Assembly: GCA_023525975.1 (NCBI GenBank)
Contig: CM042018.1
Location: forward strand, 73,725,001-73,789,000
Length of the DNA: 64,000 bases
DNA from: Smallanthus sonchifolius
Taxonomy: Eukaryota > Streptophyta > Magnoliopsida > Asterales > Asteraceae
Reading direction: 5' to 3'
Position numbers and translations under genes: made by a program. The stretch's first letter is position 1, and every line of letters starts with the position of its first letter. A model generated the notes under the pieces. It was given only the letters and a program-made list of their open reading frames with translations. It did no database searches and was not told the DNA's origin. Below, in pieces: positions 12,594 to 24,347 of this stretch.

Positions 12594-13463
12594 CTATACT
12601 TGGGCGTTGTTAGGAGGTATTTCGAGAGGAGTTTCCTCCACTTCGGTAAGATCTATGGGTCCCCCTATATAGTGTTTCAAACGGTGGCCATTTACTTTCC
12701 ATGTATTCCCATCGGCTTCATCTAACAACTCAATCGTCCCGTATGGAAAAACCTCCTTGAGCACATATGGTCCCGACCACTTGGACTTCAACTTCCCTCC
12801 AAACAACTTCAACCGGGAGTTATAAACAAGTACCTTATCCCCCTTTCTAAACTCCCTCACTCTCCTAAGCCTCCAATCATGCAATGCCTTAGTTTTCTCC
12901 TTAATATTCCATGAATGTGCATATGCCGCATCCCTAAGCTCCTCTAACTCATGAATTTGGAAAAATCGTTTTCGAGCGACTTCGGTTAAGTCTAGGTTCA
13001 CGGTTTTGAGAGCCCAAAGCGCACGATGTTCCAATTCTACGGGTAGGTGACATGCTTTTCCATAAACGACCATAAATGGGGTGGTTCCTAAGGGTGTTTT
13101 GTATGTGGTTCGGAACGCCCATAAAGCATCATCTAGCTTCTAAAACCAAACTTTCCTATTTTTCCCTACGGTTTTCTCTAGGATTCGCTTCACTCCTCGA
13201 TTGGCATTCTCAACTTGACCGCTTGTTTGGGGGTGATATGCGGTGGACAAACGATGAGTGACCCCATAGCGTGCTAACGCTTTTTCCATCACGGCGTTGC
13301 AAAAATGAGTGTCACGGTCACTTATGAGAGCTCTTGGTGTACCAAAACGAGTGAATAACTTCTTTAGGAATCTCACCACCACTCGGCCATCATTTGTGGG
13401 AAGAGCTTGAGCCTCTACCCACTTTGAAACATAGTCAATCGCCACGAGGATGTACCGATTTCC
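12594..13463 (-). pseudogene. Athila integrase, catalytic core and C-terminal part
   Basis: This minus-strand frame continues the integrase cut by copia B at 35327. After the junction come a core with DYVSKW, then [10 protein letters not shown] and [18 protein letters not shown], giving the D-D-E catalytic arrangement together with the first Asp on the other side of the insert. A TAG at 13140-13142 interrupts the frame. The following part (from about 13073) has the GKACHLPVELEHRALWALK segment and a basic C-terminal domain ending in LEIPPNNAQV. Joining across the insert keeps the frame because the insert plus one TSD is 21858 bases, a multiple of three. Confidence 0.88.
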
Positions 13464-13468
13464 ACTAG

Positions 13469-14184
13469 TGTAGAACCAAAGACTGATTGTTACAAAATTA
13501 TTCTAAGTACAAATGCTGCTGATAGGCTTATCAGCAGCATTCAGCACAAGTTGCTGCTGATAGGCTTATCAGCAGCATTCAGCACAAGTTGCTGCTGATA
13601 GGCTTATCAGCAGCGGTCATCCATGTTTGCTGCTGATAGGCTTACCAGCAGCAACCTTCACTCTTTGCAGCTGATAGCTCTATTCACTGAAAACCAAACG
13701 CTGCAGCTGACTATCCAGGCCAAGCGTCTCTGACACCTTACTGCAAAAGCAACTGACAGACTTAAAGAAGAAGGAACCGCTATGGTCAACCAATGACGGA
13801 CAACAATACACTTCTCCAAGCATGCAAACAATCATGAATAAAGAAAACGTTTCAGTAAAGTTAACTAGATTAGCCTTTACGTGTAATGTAAATTAATAAA
13901 CAAGATCAACGGCTTGTGTTCGATCTGATCCTTAGAATCAAGGGTCTGTCTTGATTCTAAGTTACTATAAATACTGAGTTGCCACTTCATTGTAAGTGTG
14001 CTTGTAGTGCTTGTCATACTTATTCATTGAGTTTCTCACTTGTAATCTTTGCATTCACAAAAGCTTAATACAACAGTGTTTATCAGTATTCTTTGTGTTT
14101 ACTTGACTATAAATTGTGTAGTTGATTTTGTTTCCGCCAACCTCAACTAAGAACAGAACCATCTTGTATTCTCACGATCCTACA
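13469..14184 (+). repeat. Copia B 5' LTR (716 bp)
   Basis: It contains palindrome units (TGCTGATA ... TATCAGCA) at 13514-13654, a TATA box TATAAATA at 13966-13973 and a likely leader after it. The 3' copy has one extra palindrome unit. Confidence 0.93.
13966..13973 (+). promoter_or_regulatory. Copia B LTR TATA box
   Basis: CTATAAATACTG lies about 210 bases before the LTR end. The same box is at 35103-35110 in the 3' LTR. Confidence 0.55.
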
Positions 14185-14186
14185 AG

Positions 14187-14198
14187 TGGTATCAGAGC
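14187..14198 (+). other. Copia B primer-binding site (initiator Met tRNA)
   Basis: TGGTATCAGAGC lies two bases after the 5' LTR end. It is the standard complement of the plant initiator tRNA-Met 3' end. Confidence 0.9.
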
Positions 14199-14293
14199 TT
14201 TGGCTCAGATTAAACAAACTAACATTTGTCTAATCATCTCTGGTTCTATTCTAAACTCTCTCTTTGATCAAGTCACCCAAAATCAAAACAAAA

Positions 14294-14662
14294 ATGGCAC
14301 AGTGCAATGGCTTTGAAGATATTGGCAGCATCAACCGACCACCAAGGTTGGTATCTGGAGAAGACTATGACATGTGGAAAAATCGCATGGAAAGCTTCTT
14401 CTGTTACCAGGAATACGGAATGTGGAGATCCATCAAGGAGGGTCCATATATTCCCATGGTGGCCTCTGCTGATGGTGGAGGGCTACAAGTCCCGAAGGAA
14501 ACTTCCAAGTACTCTGAAGAGGACATCAAGAAAATGGAGGTGGACTTCAAGGCACTAGGAGCCATCCAAATGTGCCTTCCAAATGAAGTTTTTCACAACT
14601 TCAGAAGTTACAAAACTGCCAAGGAGCTCTGGGAGGCGCTGGAGAAGATGTTTGCTGGCTAA
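14294..14662 (+). pseudogene. Copia B gag N-terminal fragment
   Basis: The first good ATG (AAAAATGGCAC) starts MAQCNGFEDIGSINRPP, a typical plant copia gag beginning followed by a segment with EDYDMWKNRME. The frame stops at TAA 14660-14662 after KTAKELWEALEKMF. In related copia gags the capsid-like domain continues for well over 100 residues. Here the next recognisable part (the zinc knuckle) begins almost at once, so the capsid C-terminal half has been deleted. Confidence 0.75.
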
Positions 14663-14712
14663 ACATTGAAAAGGGACAGACATCAGGACCCACAAACTCC
14701 AAACCTCAGTTC

Positions 14713-15441
14713 ATGCCAAATCAGAAGAATCAGCAACAGGTTAGAAGAGTTACGACCAAGAAAACTCAGTTCAGAAACTCTTCTTCTCCACCAAGGAAGC
14801 AGCAGCCCAAAGTTCAGCAGTCCTGCATCATATGTGGGGAATCCAACCACTTTGCTGCAAAATGTCAGTTTAACCCCTTCAACCAGATCCTTCTTCAATC
14901 AGCGCATAAACAAAAGAAGGATCAGCATACTTCAGTTGATAGGCCATCTGCAGCCAGTATAAGAGTTGAAACTGCAGAAAAACACAAGCAGCAGCAAAAG
15001 GCAAAGCCTTCAGCAGCCACCAAATCTGCTGCTGCTCAAACAAAGAAGTCAGCAGCAAAAACTAAATCTGCTGCTGCTCCAACTAAGCCTTCAGCAGCAA
15101 AAGCAAAATCTGCTACTGAAAGGCCAAGGCCATCAGCAGCAACATCTGCAGCTGATAAGCTAAAGCCATCAACAGCAAAACCTGCCGCTGCTGACAAGCC
15201 AAAACCTCAAGCAGGAAAATCAGCTGCTGATAGAACAAATACATCAGTTGCCAAAGCCAAATCCGCAGCCGATAAAGAAAAGAGAACTGGAAAACCACTA
15301 CTTAAGCAATGGAAAGCCAAAATCTCTGCTCCTATCAGCAAAATCATCATCGGTGCTGTTGAATGCACACATGATGAATCAGAAAGTCCAAGAACTCTTT
15401 TCTTCAAAAAGGAGAGCTCTTGGACCACTCCCACTAACTAA
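14713..15441 (+). pseudogene. Copia B gag C-terminal part with zinc knuckle and Ala/Lys-rich repeats
   Basis: A CCHC zinc knuckle CIICGESNHFAAKC (about 14824-14865) marks nucleocapsid. It is followed by about 100 residues of Ser-Ala-Ala-Lys-Pro repeats (14950-15290). The DNA of these repeats (GCTGCTGATA-like words) resembles the palindrome array of the LTR. The frame closes with TAA at 15439-15441, about 20 bases before the pol part, which is in another frame. Nucleic-acid binding is the expected role of the knuckle; the Ala/Lys-rich tail has no known function. Confidence 0.75.
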
Positions 15442-15458
15442 ATCTCTTTCATGTGCAG
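15442..15458 (+). promoter_or_regulatory. Splice-acceptor-like sequence at copia B gag-pol junction
   Basis: CTAACTAAATCTCTTTCATG then TGCAG followed by GGACAACC: a branch-point-like CTAAC, a pyrimidine-rich tract and AG, ending exactly where conserved pol residues Gly-Gln-Pro begin. Copia A has a similar arrangement near 48016-48036. Use in splicing is an inference. Confidence 0.4.
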
Positions 15459-15707
15459 GGACAACCAGGTAACAAGAATAACACCTGGGTGGTAGATAGC
15501 GGCTGTTCCAGGCACATGACAGGCAACAGGTCCATCCTCTCCAACTTCAGACATTTCAATGGAGGATATGTTGCCTTTGGGAGTGACTCAAAAGGTGGAT
15601 CTATCACTGGACAAGGCACTGTGTCCAATGAGAGGATGAGCATTGAAAGAGTCAACTATGTTAAAGAACTGCTCAAAGAAAGGACAACTTATATGTGCTT
15701 GACATGA
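15459..15707 (+). pseudogene. Copia B protease fragment
   Basis: The aspartic protease motif VDSGCSRHMTG is clear near 15490-15522, followed by GGYVAFGSDSKGG and ITGQGT. After NYVKEL the usual segment with LLSVSQ, found in copia A, is missing, and the frame shifts before LYVLDMNEV, which is in the next ORF. So a deletion with a frameshift has removed the second half of the protease. Confidence 0.8.
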
Positions 15708-18700
15708 ATGAAGTCACTCCATCTGGTAGTGTTTCATGTTTTCTGTCAAAGGCATCAGTTGATGAATCCGCTCTCTGGCACAGGAGGTTAAGCCACGTTA
15801 ACATCAAAACAATCAATAAATTAGTGAAAGACAATCTTGTCAGAGGGCTTCCTGACAAAGAATTCCAGCTAGACGATCACTGCATTGCCTGCTTGAAGGG
15901 AAAACAACACAAGAGTTCCCATAAGCCCAAGACATTGAACACAAATGACACTCCTCTCCAGCTACTGCATATGGATCTCTTTGGTCCTACAAATGTCATG
16001 TCAATGGGCAAAAAGTCCTACTGTCTGGTGATCACTGATGACTTCTCCAGATTCTCTTGGGTATTCTTCCTAAGAACAAAAGATGAAACTGCTGAGATTC
16101 TCAAATCCTACATTCTCAGGGTAGAGAATCAAAGCAATCTGAAGGTAAAGATCATAAGGTGTGATCAGGGAACAGAGTTCAAAAATCACACTTTGAACAG
16201 TTTCTGTGAGAGCAAGGGCATTGAAAGGCAGTACAGTGCTCCAAGAACTCCTCAACAAAATGGGGTTGCTGAAAGAAGAAACAGGACTCTGATTGAATCA
16301 GCAAGATCTATGCTGGCTGACTCAAAGCTGCCCCTTACTTTCTGGGCAGAAGCAGTAAGCACAGCTTGTTATGTGCAGAATAGAGTCCTTATTGTTAAGC
16401 CTCTCCAGAAAACTCCCTATGAACTCTGGCTCAAAAGAGTTCCCTACATTGGCTTCCTGAAGCCCTTTGGATGTCCATGTACCATCCTCATCACACATGG
16501 AGTTCTTCCTAAATTCGGTGCAAAGTCTGATGAAGGTTACTTTGTGGGTTACTCCTCTCAATCGAAGGACTACCGAGTGTTCAATTCTAGGACTCGGATT
16601 GTGGAAGAATCTGCTAATGTGGAATGCAGGGAACACGTTGTCTGTGAACAAGGCAAAGGTCCCAACTGGCTTTTTGATATAGACTCCTTCACCCAGATAT
16701 TTGAGCCCCTCATATTCTCAAATATGGAGCCTCCTTCTTCAAACTCAACACCTTCTACCTCAACCTCTTCTTCTGACTACAGACTGGAGTTTCCCAGTCC
16801 CTACATCAAGATGAAAAGGCCATCCATTGATCCTCCATCAGTGGCAGAAGCTATTGAAGCCAGTGCAGGTGAAGCCGGTACATCCAACACCACAAGCAGC
16901 AATCTCTCCGACAATGAAATCCTAAATGAAGCCTCCTCAATTCATGCTGAAGAGGCCTCTGATGCTAATGCTGCTGACTATGTGGAACACAATGATCAGA
17001 TCCTCCAAGCTCCTCTCCACACATCTGAAGACAATACTGATCTAAACCACAGTAATCTTGAAGAGGGAATACGGCTGGATGTGATACCTGCACAGAGAAT
17101 AAACAAAGAGCATCCTCTGGGAAACATCATTGGCCAAGTTCACACAGGCATTCAGACAAGAAGTAAGTCTCATGAAGCCAACATTTGTTTGTTCTCTTGC
17201 TTTCTATCACAGGTGGAACCCAAAAGGATTGATGAAGCTCTCAAGCACAACAGCTGGATTGAAGCAATGCAGGAAGAATTGCTGCAATTCAAAAGACAAG
17301 ATGTTTGGAAGCTTGTTGATCTTCCACCAGGTCAAACAGCCATTGGAACAAGATGGGTCTTCAGAAACAAGCAAGATGAGAGGGGCATCGTAGTCAAGAA
17401 CAAAGCCAGACTGGTAGCTCAAGGTTACACTCAAGAAGAAGGCATTGACTATGATGAAGTTTTTGCTCCTGTTGCGCGTCTGGAAGCCATTAGAATTTTT
17501 CTGGCTTATGCAGCATCCAAAAACTTTATGGTCTATCAAATAGATGTGAAGAGTGCCTTTCTGTATGGCACGATTGATGAAGAGGTCTATGTCAAACAGC
17601 CTCCAGGCTTTGTAGATCCTGCACATCCAAATAAGGTCTTAAAACTGGACAAAGCTCTCTATGGCTTACACCAAGCCCCAAGAGCCTGGTATAAAACTTT
17701 ATCTGGATATCTACTTAGCAACAACTTTAGAAGGGGGGCCATTGATCAGACGCTTTTCATCAAAGATGAAGGGGGCAAAATTTTGTTGGTCCAGATTTAT
17801 GTTGATGACATTATCTTTGGATCTACAAGAAAGAAGCTCTGCAAAGACTTTGAAGTTCTGATGCATTCCAAATTTGAAATGAGTTCAATGGGTGAACTAA
17901 ATTTCTTTTTAGGACTTCAAGTCAAACAGGTACCAACTGGAATCTTCATAAGTCAATCCAAGTATGTCAAAAGCATCTTGGAGAGGTTCAAAATGACTGA
18001 CTGCTCTGCTGCAAGAACTCCTATGCAAGTGCACCATCAATTATCTCCGGATAAAGAAGGACAAGACACTGATCAACATCAGTACCGAGCAATGATAGGG
18101 TCTCTCATGTACCTCACTGCCTCAAGACCAGATATCATGTTTGCAGTTTGTCTCTGCGCAAGATTTCAAGCAGCTCCAAAAGTGTCTCATCTTCAAGCTG
18201 TCAAAAGGGTTCTTCGATACCTAAAGGGAGCTCCAAAACTTGGGCTATGGTATCCAAAGAATGAAAATGTCAATCTCTATGCCTACACTGACAGTGACTA
18301 TGGGGGTTGTAACTTGGACAAAAATTCCACATCTGGGGGATGTCAATTTCTTGGAGGAAGGCTCATCTCATGGCAATGCAAAAAGCAAACATGTGTTTCT
18401 ACTTCAACAGCTGAAGCAGAATACATTGCAGCTTCAAGCTGCTGTGCACAGGTCATCTGGATCCAAAATCAAATGCTTGACTATGGAATGACCTTCATGT
18501 AGACTCCAATTCACATTGACAACATGAGTGCTATCTCTATCACAAACAATCCGGTGCAGCACTCAAAGACAAAGCACATCGACATCAGGTACCATTTCAT
18601 AAGAGATCAAGCTGAGAAAAGGAGAATTATTTTAACCAAAGTTCATACAAATGAGCAATATGCTGATCTGTTTACAAAACCTTTTGATGATGCTAGATTC

Positions 18701-18742
18701 AGATATTTAGTTGAATCAATTGGTATGATGAACTTTGATTAA
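15695..18742 (+). pseudogene. Copia B integrase - reverse transcriptase - RNase H
   Basis: One frame from 15695 to 18742 is broken only by TAG at 18500-18502. Order: GAG-pre-integrase / HHCC zinc domain ([10 protein letters not shown] ... [10 protein letters not shown], residues about 28-72); integrase core with Asp in HMDLFGP (about 94), Asp in RCDQGTEF, and Glu in NGVAERRN; a Ser/Thr-rich linker; RT from [20 protein letters not shown] through the YVDDIIFGS active site (about 702); RNase H from TDSDYGGC (about 866) through STAEAEYIA; and a terminal YADLFTKPFDDARF. These make cDNA and integrate it. The nearly full length suggests modest decay after insertion. A joined product would need bypass of the TAG. 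Confidence 0.93.
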
Positions 18743-19405
18743 AATCCATCTCAAGTTTCTCCTTAAAATATGTCTTTTTGTCCCTTGTTGTAAATAAAAG
18801 TTATGGGTCAGCAGCATTTTTGTCCTTCAGCTGCTGACAGGTAAAAGCATCAGCAGCAAAAGTTTTGCCACTGATAGCTTTAAGTTATCAGTAGGTACAT
18901 GTTTCCTGCGGATAGCTTTAAGGCTTTCAGCAGCAATTTCTTTGCTGCAGATCTTTAAACCTTTCAGCAGCAAAATCTGCTGCTGACAGACTTATCTTTC
19001 CGCAGCAACCAAGTTTGCAGCGGATAGGCTTATCCATCGGCTGTAACCAATTTTGCTGCGGATACTCTTATCTTTCAACAGCAACCAAGTTTGCTGCTGA
19101 TGGGTGAACATACGTCTAAATTAACTTTTACCCACTGTAAAAGTAAATATCATCAGTCTTCACCATGACTGCTCGAGTGTTTTACAGCTGTAACAATGAA
19201 AAGTGAAACAGGTTGTACTGTACAAGTAGAGTTGCTTTTTCTCCGTCTGCCGTTATATAACCAACTCAAATCATCCCTCTACCTCTTCATATTCAATTTC
19301 AAACCTAGCTCCCATCACTTTCTCTCCCGTCCCCACAGCATTCAAAGCCCTCCACAATTAACCACCATTCAAACACCTTTCTCTCTTCCCTCCAAATCCA
19401 AAACA
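18743..19405 (+). other. Copia B spacer with palindrome array and possible internal promoter
   Basis: No ORF here is believable. About 18805-19100 holds eight or so degenerate copies of the CAGCAGCAA ... TTGCTGCTGATA words that also form the LTR array. Downstream, TTATATAACC (19253-19262) is followed by CT-rich sequence and then AAACAATGGC, a good plant start context, at 19402-19411. Confidence 0.6.
19254..19260 (+). promoter_or_regulatory. TATA-like box upstream of copia B 3' ORF
   Basis: TATATAA lies about 146 bases before the ATG at 19406, and the interval is unusually pyrimidine-rich and free of ATG codons. This looks like a gene promoter plus leader. The alternative is a splice acceptor in the same leader (GTCCCCACAG at about 19331-19340). 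Confidence 0.4.
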
Positions 19406-22400
19406 ATGGCAGGCGCAGACATAAACAACCCCAACGATAAGTTCTCCCCATATCACAACCTAACTGCATACCTAATCTAGGGCAAGAAATCCGAAGGATT
19501 CGATGATATGATCGACTTCCTTTGTCGGTCCAAAATCTACCATGCCCTAACAGTCAACCCAACCATCTACACTTCACACATGGAAGATTTTTAGAGCTCA
19601 GCCGTGTATTCTACTGAACAGGGCACTCCTCAAATCAAAGGCACAGTAGACGGTAAGGAAATGATCATCACTGAAGCAAAGCTCCGCCAACACCTCAAGC
19701 TTCAGGATGAAGGGGACGCCATCTCTTACCCAAGAGACGTATACATGAGGACCTTTGTATCCATAGGGTACACTGGAAATCAAACAGAGTATACAATAGA
19801 GAAGGCACTCATGGGTCCCCAATGGAAGTATCTCTGCCACACTCTTCTCCAATGCATATCCCAGAAGAGGAGTGGCTGGAACCAACTCAGCTCCGGACTT
19901 GCGTCGGCAGTTCACGGTATGATAACAGGGGCAGGTTTCAATTTTTCCCACCTCATTCTTGACGGTTTGAGATACAACCTTCAAGAAGGGGTGAAATCTC
20001 AGTTCTTCATGTATGCAAGATTCTTGCAAGAAGTGTTCAATATTGAACACCAAGATCTTTCAAAAACTGCAAGAATCTACTCAATTCTGGGACATAAGAA
20101 CAATATATTTCAAAGCATGAGAACAGTTTCTTCCAAGTTCTCCGGGGCCGATGTTCCATTGTTATCTACAATGTTGAACACGCAGAGTGCCCAGGGTGAT
20201 AGTTCAGCAAACCCAGCTGATACTGATCCCACACCCTCCTCCTCACTGCCACAAACTCAAACTACTGTTTCCCTTGATCGAACCCCTGTGCATTCTATTG
20301 AGGATGCACAGGCACATACATTACTCACCCCCAGTTTGATTGCTCAACCGGAACACAGGGCCCCGGTTGCAGCCAAGTATACAAGGAAGAGGGGCAAGAG
20401 AACTCCTTCTTCTCTTGCCTCCAAGGCCCAAACCCAAGCCAACATCCCTCACTCAGAATCACAACATTCTAGTGAGAATATCATAAGGGAAAGCCACATT
20501 GCTAGGGAGACTCCTTCAGAAGTCTCTCTATTAGGATTAGGATCACTTCCCGGATCCATAGAACAGCCCTTCGAGCCATTCCTCTCTTCTTTGAACTTAA
20601 GTGTAGAGGAACCTGACCAAAGTGATGTACCTTCTCCAACTACCACTATAAAGGGGGTACAGATTGGTCTTGCTTCCGAAACACCCAGCCCAAGTTCTTC
20701 AACCTTGAAGGTCCACTCTGGGAGTATTGAAAGAGTGGATGTGGACGAGGCTGTCACTACTGCTGGTCCATCAACTGACCAGGAGGACAGTGACAACATC
20801 TTTAAGACCTCAACCATGGCAACTCATGGTGAGGGTGTTTCCTTGGAAACTCCCTTCACTGAGAGGAATCCCAGGCGCCAAGAAACCACGGGTGATGGGG
20901 ATGCTGAGGCTAGGCCTACGGCCCCATCTGGGTCCAAGGATTCCACAACTGTGGATGAGGACAGTCTGAAACTACACAACTTGGAATTGACGGCCAGGGT
21001 GGCTATGCTTGAGGCCGAAGTGTCCAAACTACGACACCAAGTCTTGATGCATGAAGCCCATCAATGTCCCTCCACGGCTTCTCCCTCTCTTGTCTCAGTG
21101 GGCACTCAAACAGATGCCTATATGTCCACTGATGCAACCAAAAAGGGGGAGAAAGTCTCCATGGAAGAAGACGAAGACAGTCTTGACAACTGGATTCAAG
21201 AGCAGTTTGTTCTTCAAAGCTCACAATACAAGCCAGCTTTTGTCCAAGTTCATGACTTGCCAGCCCCAGATAACGAAGACGAAGAGATATCTGAAGACTG
21301 GCAGTTGGTCGTCAGGGCTGTCGATGAAATGCTGAATGATGCTGAAGACACAGAACAAACAAATGCATCATTCAGCATCCTTCCTCAAGCAGCAGCCATC
21401 ATAGGTCAATCCACTACCTCCCAAATCTTCAAATCTTCAAGGAAGCTAGAGTTTGACTCTATTCTAGCTTGGGGGTATGATGGATCAGCTGAGAGGTTCT
21501 GGATTGGATGGGAGTTCAGCGGAGTAGAAGAGCTGAACTGGAACTCTCTCAATGCCCTCCAAGTCCTAGAACTGCATCTAACTGACTGCATCAACACTTC
21601 AGCAGATCTCTCAGCTGAACTTGCCATTGGCAGGTTCTATGACCTGATGGAGAATAATCTACCCAGGTTCCAAAGATTCCTACAAGCAGCACATCGGGTA
21701 GCTTATCCTGAATCTTCGTCGGCCGCAGAAAGAAGACTGTCTCCCAATAATCTTGCAATAACAAGGAGCAGTCTTCTCACTGAAGAAGAAGTTCTGGGCC
21801 TTCAAAGATTTCTGTATGCCTTCCTGGTCAAGGACTCGGACGTGCTAGGATGGGTAAGCACTAGGCTCCTTGACCACGCTTTCTTCCTAAGCAACGGTTC
21901 TGCTCTCATCATCAACACCGGGAACATCCTTCAGCTACCAACAAATTTCCTCCACAAGATCTATCTACTAAAAGCCAACATCTGCAATGTCAACTCCCTT
22001 GAAAGCCAGGCGATGATAGCAATTATCAAAGCTCACCTTGAGAAGGAAGGAAGGATTGATGAGGAAGAAGATGTGTCATCCTCTGACACTGACTCCAACT
22101 CAGATTCCCCTCCAGTTAACATCTGCGCTGCAGCTTATGAAGCAAGATCCTCTGTGAGAGAAAGGCTGCTAGAACTTACAGATCCTGAGTGCCAAACTAA
22201 AGACCTTCCCTTATCTACCTCTCAACATGCCAATGAAGCCGAGGCAGAGATCCCAACAGCACAACAATCAGCTGTTTCTGTGATCAGTAAAGCCAGAGCA
22301 GAGGCATCCAATGTTAATAAAGGGAAGGGCATCATGACAAAAGAGGATGAAGAGAGGTTGCAAAAGGAAAAGAAAGAGAAAGAAGAGAGAAGAAGGAAAA

Positions 22401-22966
22401 GAGAAGAAGAAGAGTTGGCTGAAGAGATGGCTCAAAAACAAAGGCATGAAGATAGAAAGGCAGCCATACTTCTCAGACAACAGACAATCCAGCTGTATGC
22501 CAAACAGCTGGATGAAATGAAGGTAAAAGTCCATGCAGGGTCTCAAGTTGAGGAAGATGAACAACTTGCTAGACAGCTGCAGAAACAGCTTGCAAAAGAA
22601 GAAGAAGAAGAAGCTAAAAGGAAAAGGAAGGAAGATGCTAAGTTTAGAATTACTGATTCTAAATTAGCAAAAGAATTAAGGGAGGAGTGGACTGAAGCTC
22701 TGATCTCTCAAGGTGAGGATGCAGACTACCATGAAAAACTGTCAAACAAAGAGATCTATAGAGCCTTCATGGGTCAGCAGGGGGAATTGGCAATGAAAAA
22801 GAAAGATGAAGAGAAAGAAAAAGCTCAACAGAAGTAAAAGAAAGCCATTGCCCTTAATCTAAGGACCCATGAAGAAAGGAAGAAGATGACTGACTTCCTT
22901 AAGGCAAGGGGAGAAAGTGGAAAAAGGTTAGGTCCCATGTCCTTCATGAACCTACAAGCCCTGTAT
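19406..22966 (+). pseudogene. Copia B accessory 3' ORF, part before gypsy B insertion
   Basis: The frame opens at ATG 19406 (MAGADINNPNDKFSPYHN) and runs to the gypsy B junction with in-frame stops at 19478 (TAG), 19592 (TAG) and 22835 (TAA). The N-terminal domain (to about 20150) carries NPTIYTSHMEDF, EAKLRQHLKLQDEGD, QWKYLCHTLLQCIS, FNFSHLILDGL and FFMYARFLQE, a pattern repeated in the copia A 3' ORF. A long Ser/Thr/Pro and acidic region follows (20150-22080), then a highly charged Lys/Glu/Arg segment (about 22320-22830) that looks like a continuous coiled-coil helix. It is larger than any gag or pol ORF here. Such ORFs are known after pol in SIRE-type elements, but their role is unsettled. 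The first two stops sit where Trp is expected. Confidence 0.8.
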
Positions 22967-23823
22967 TGTGACACCCAGCATTTCAGGTCAATATCCACAT
23001 TTCATAAACGCACGTTCATAATTATTATTTCCTGATATTTATTTTGACTAAGTAAAGTCAAGGAGTCTAGCAAAGGAATTTATTCTAAGTCTAGTAAATC
23101 TTAATGAATTACTAGAAAAAGTAAGCAGAATAACCCGACTAAATGCGAACGTAAATGGTTAAATAAAATAACCAGAAAAATATACATATATATATGTTAC
23201 ACAAAATTTACGTTGAACCAATATTTTAATAATTTCTTCAACGAGCCATAAAATGGTTAAAAATTTTAATACCGTGAAGAATCGAAACCGAATTAAATTA
23301 CTCCTTTAAAACTCTAATTGATACTAATATCATTAATAAATTAATGATTAAAATTTGTTATCATTAACCCCAAACCCACTTCTTGACTTTCTTGGCCGAG
23401 AGTCAGGGGAGCCATGCTCCCACTTGCCTGATTCACTCTGATTCAGATGAAAACCATACCCTTCAGTCGAAACTTCACCATCCCTTTCAAACCTTCTCAT
23501 TTTCTTACGGCAAATTCCCAATATCTCCTTCAAATCGAAGTCCAGTTCAAGGCAAAATTCATCAGATTACAATGCTATAAGAAGAGTTTCCAGTGTGTTC
23601 TCAAGAATCGAGCTAAGGAGCTCAAGATCATTCTCTGTTTCTCTAGAAATCACCATTCTCTGTTTGAGGTAAAAACTCGATATTATCCATTTACGTTTTC
23701 GTTAAAACCGTAACTAAACATACAAATCGTTCAAACGAAACTAAGATAACAAGAAAAGTGTGTCAAATTCAAGATTTGAACATAAAAATATACAGAGTGA
23801 ATTCTGTAAATCAAAGTGCAGGT

Positions 23824-24120
23824 ATCGAAACTATAGTTTCGATACCTGTTGGTCAATCGAAACTGGGAGTTTCGATACCAGTTATTCAATCGAAACTAGA
23901 AGTTTCGATACCGGTTGTTCTATCGAAACTAGGAGTTTCGATATCTGTTTGTTCAATCGAAACTAGGTAGTTTCGATACATATTGCTTAATCGAAACTAG
24001 GTAGTTTCGATGCCTATTACATAATCGAAACTAGGAGTTTCGATACCTGTTTTGCTCAGTCGAAACTAGGAAGTTTCGACATCTGTTCTGTTCAATCGAA
24101 ACTAAGAAAGTTTCGATACC
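23824..24120 (+). repeat. Palindrome array in gypsy B 5' LTR
   Basis: Nine units of about 33-35 bases each contain half-sites TCGAAACT and AGTTTCGA around a 2-5 base centre. The half-sites are better kept than the linkers. The 3' LTR copy (32139-32424) lacks the left half of the first unit. Confidence 0.9.
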
Positions 24121-24347
24121 TGTTCATCAGCCCCATTGGGCAGTAACTCAGAACTATTTTCATAACGAACCAAGTGTTGGGAAAAACTAAAAAGATAATT
24201 AAAACAAAAGCAATCAGAACAGCTAAGTCGGGTGAACAACTTGCGTTTAAGACGGGTAGTCTTAACGTGTATGTTATCCTTGTGTAAATAGGATACGAAT
24301 AGGCGAATCTGCCGTCATTCAAATATTTGCTAGCATTCATATTGTCA

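Noticed and set aside
11704..12725. Plus-strand ORFs in the Athila spacer
   Set aside because: Overlapping frames on both strands over GC-rich palindromes, with no protein-like pattern.
20449..22564. Minus-strand ORFs within the copia B 3' ORF
   Set aside because: Antisense to a long Ser/Glu/Lys-rich frame, which produces open complementary frames by composition.
23348..24340. ORFs in the gypsy B LTR, repeated at 31664-32645
   Set aside because: Both copies lie in LTR DNA and share length because LTRs are duplicates, without coding features.
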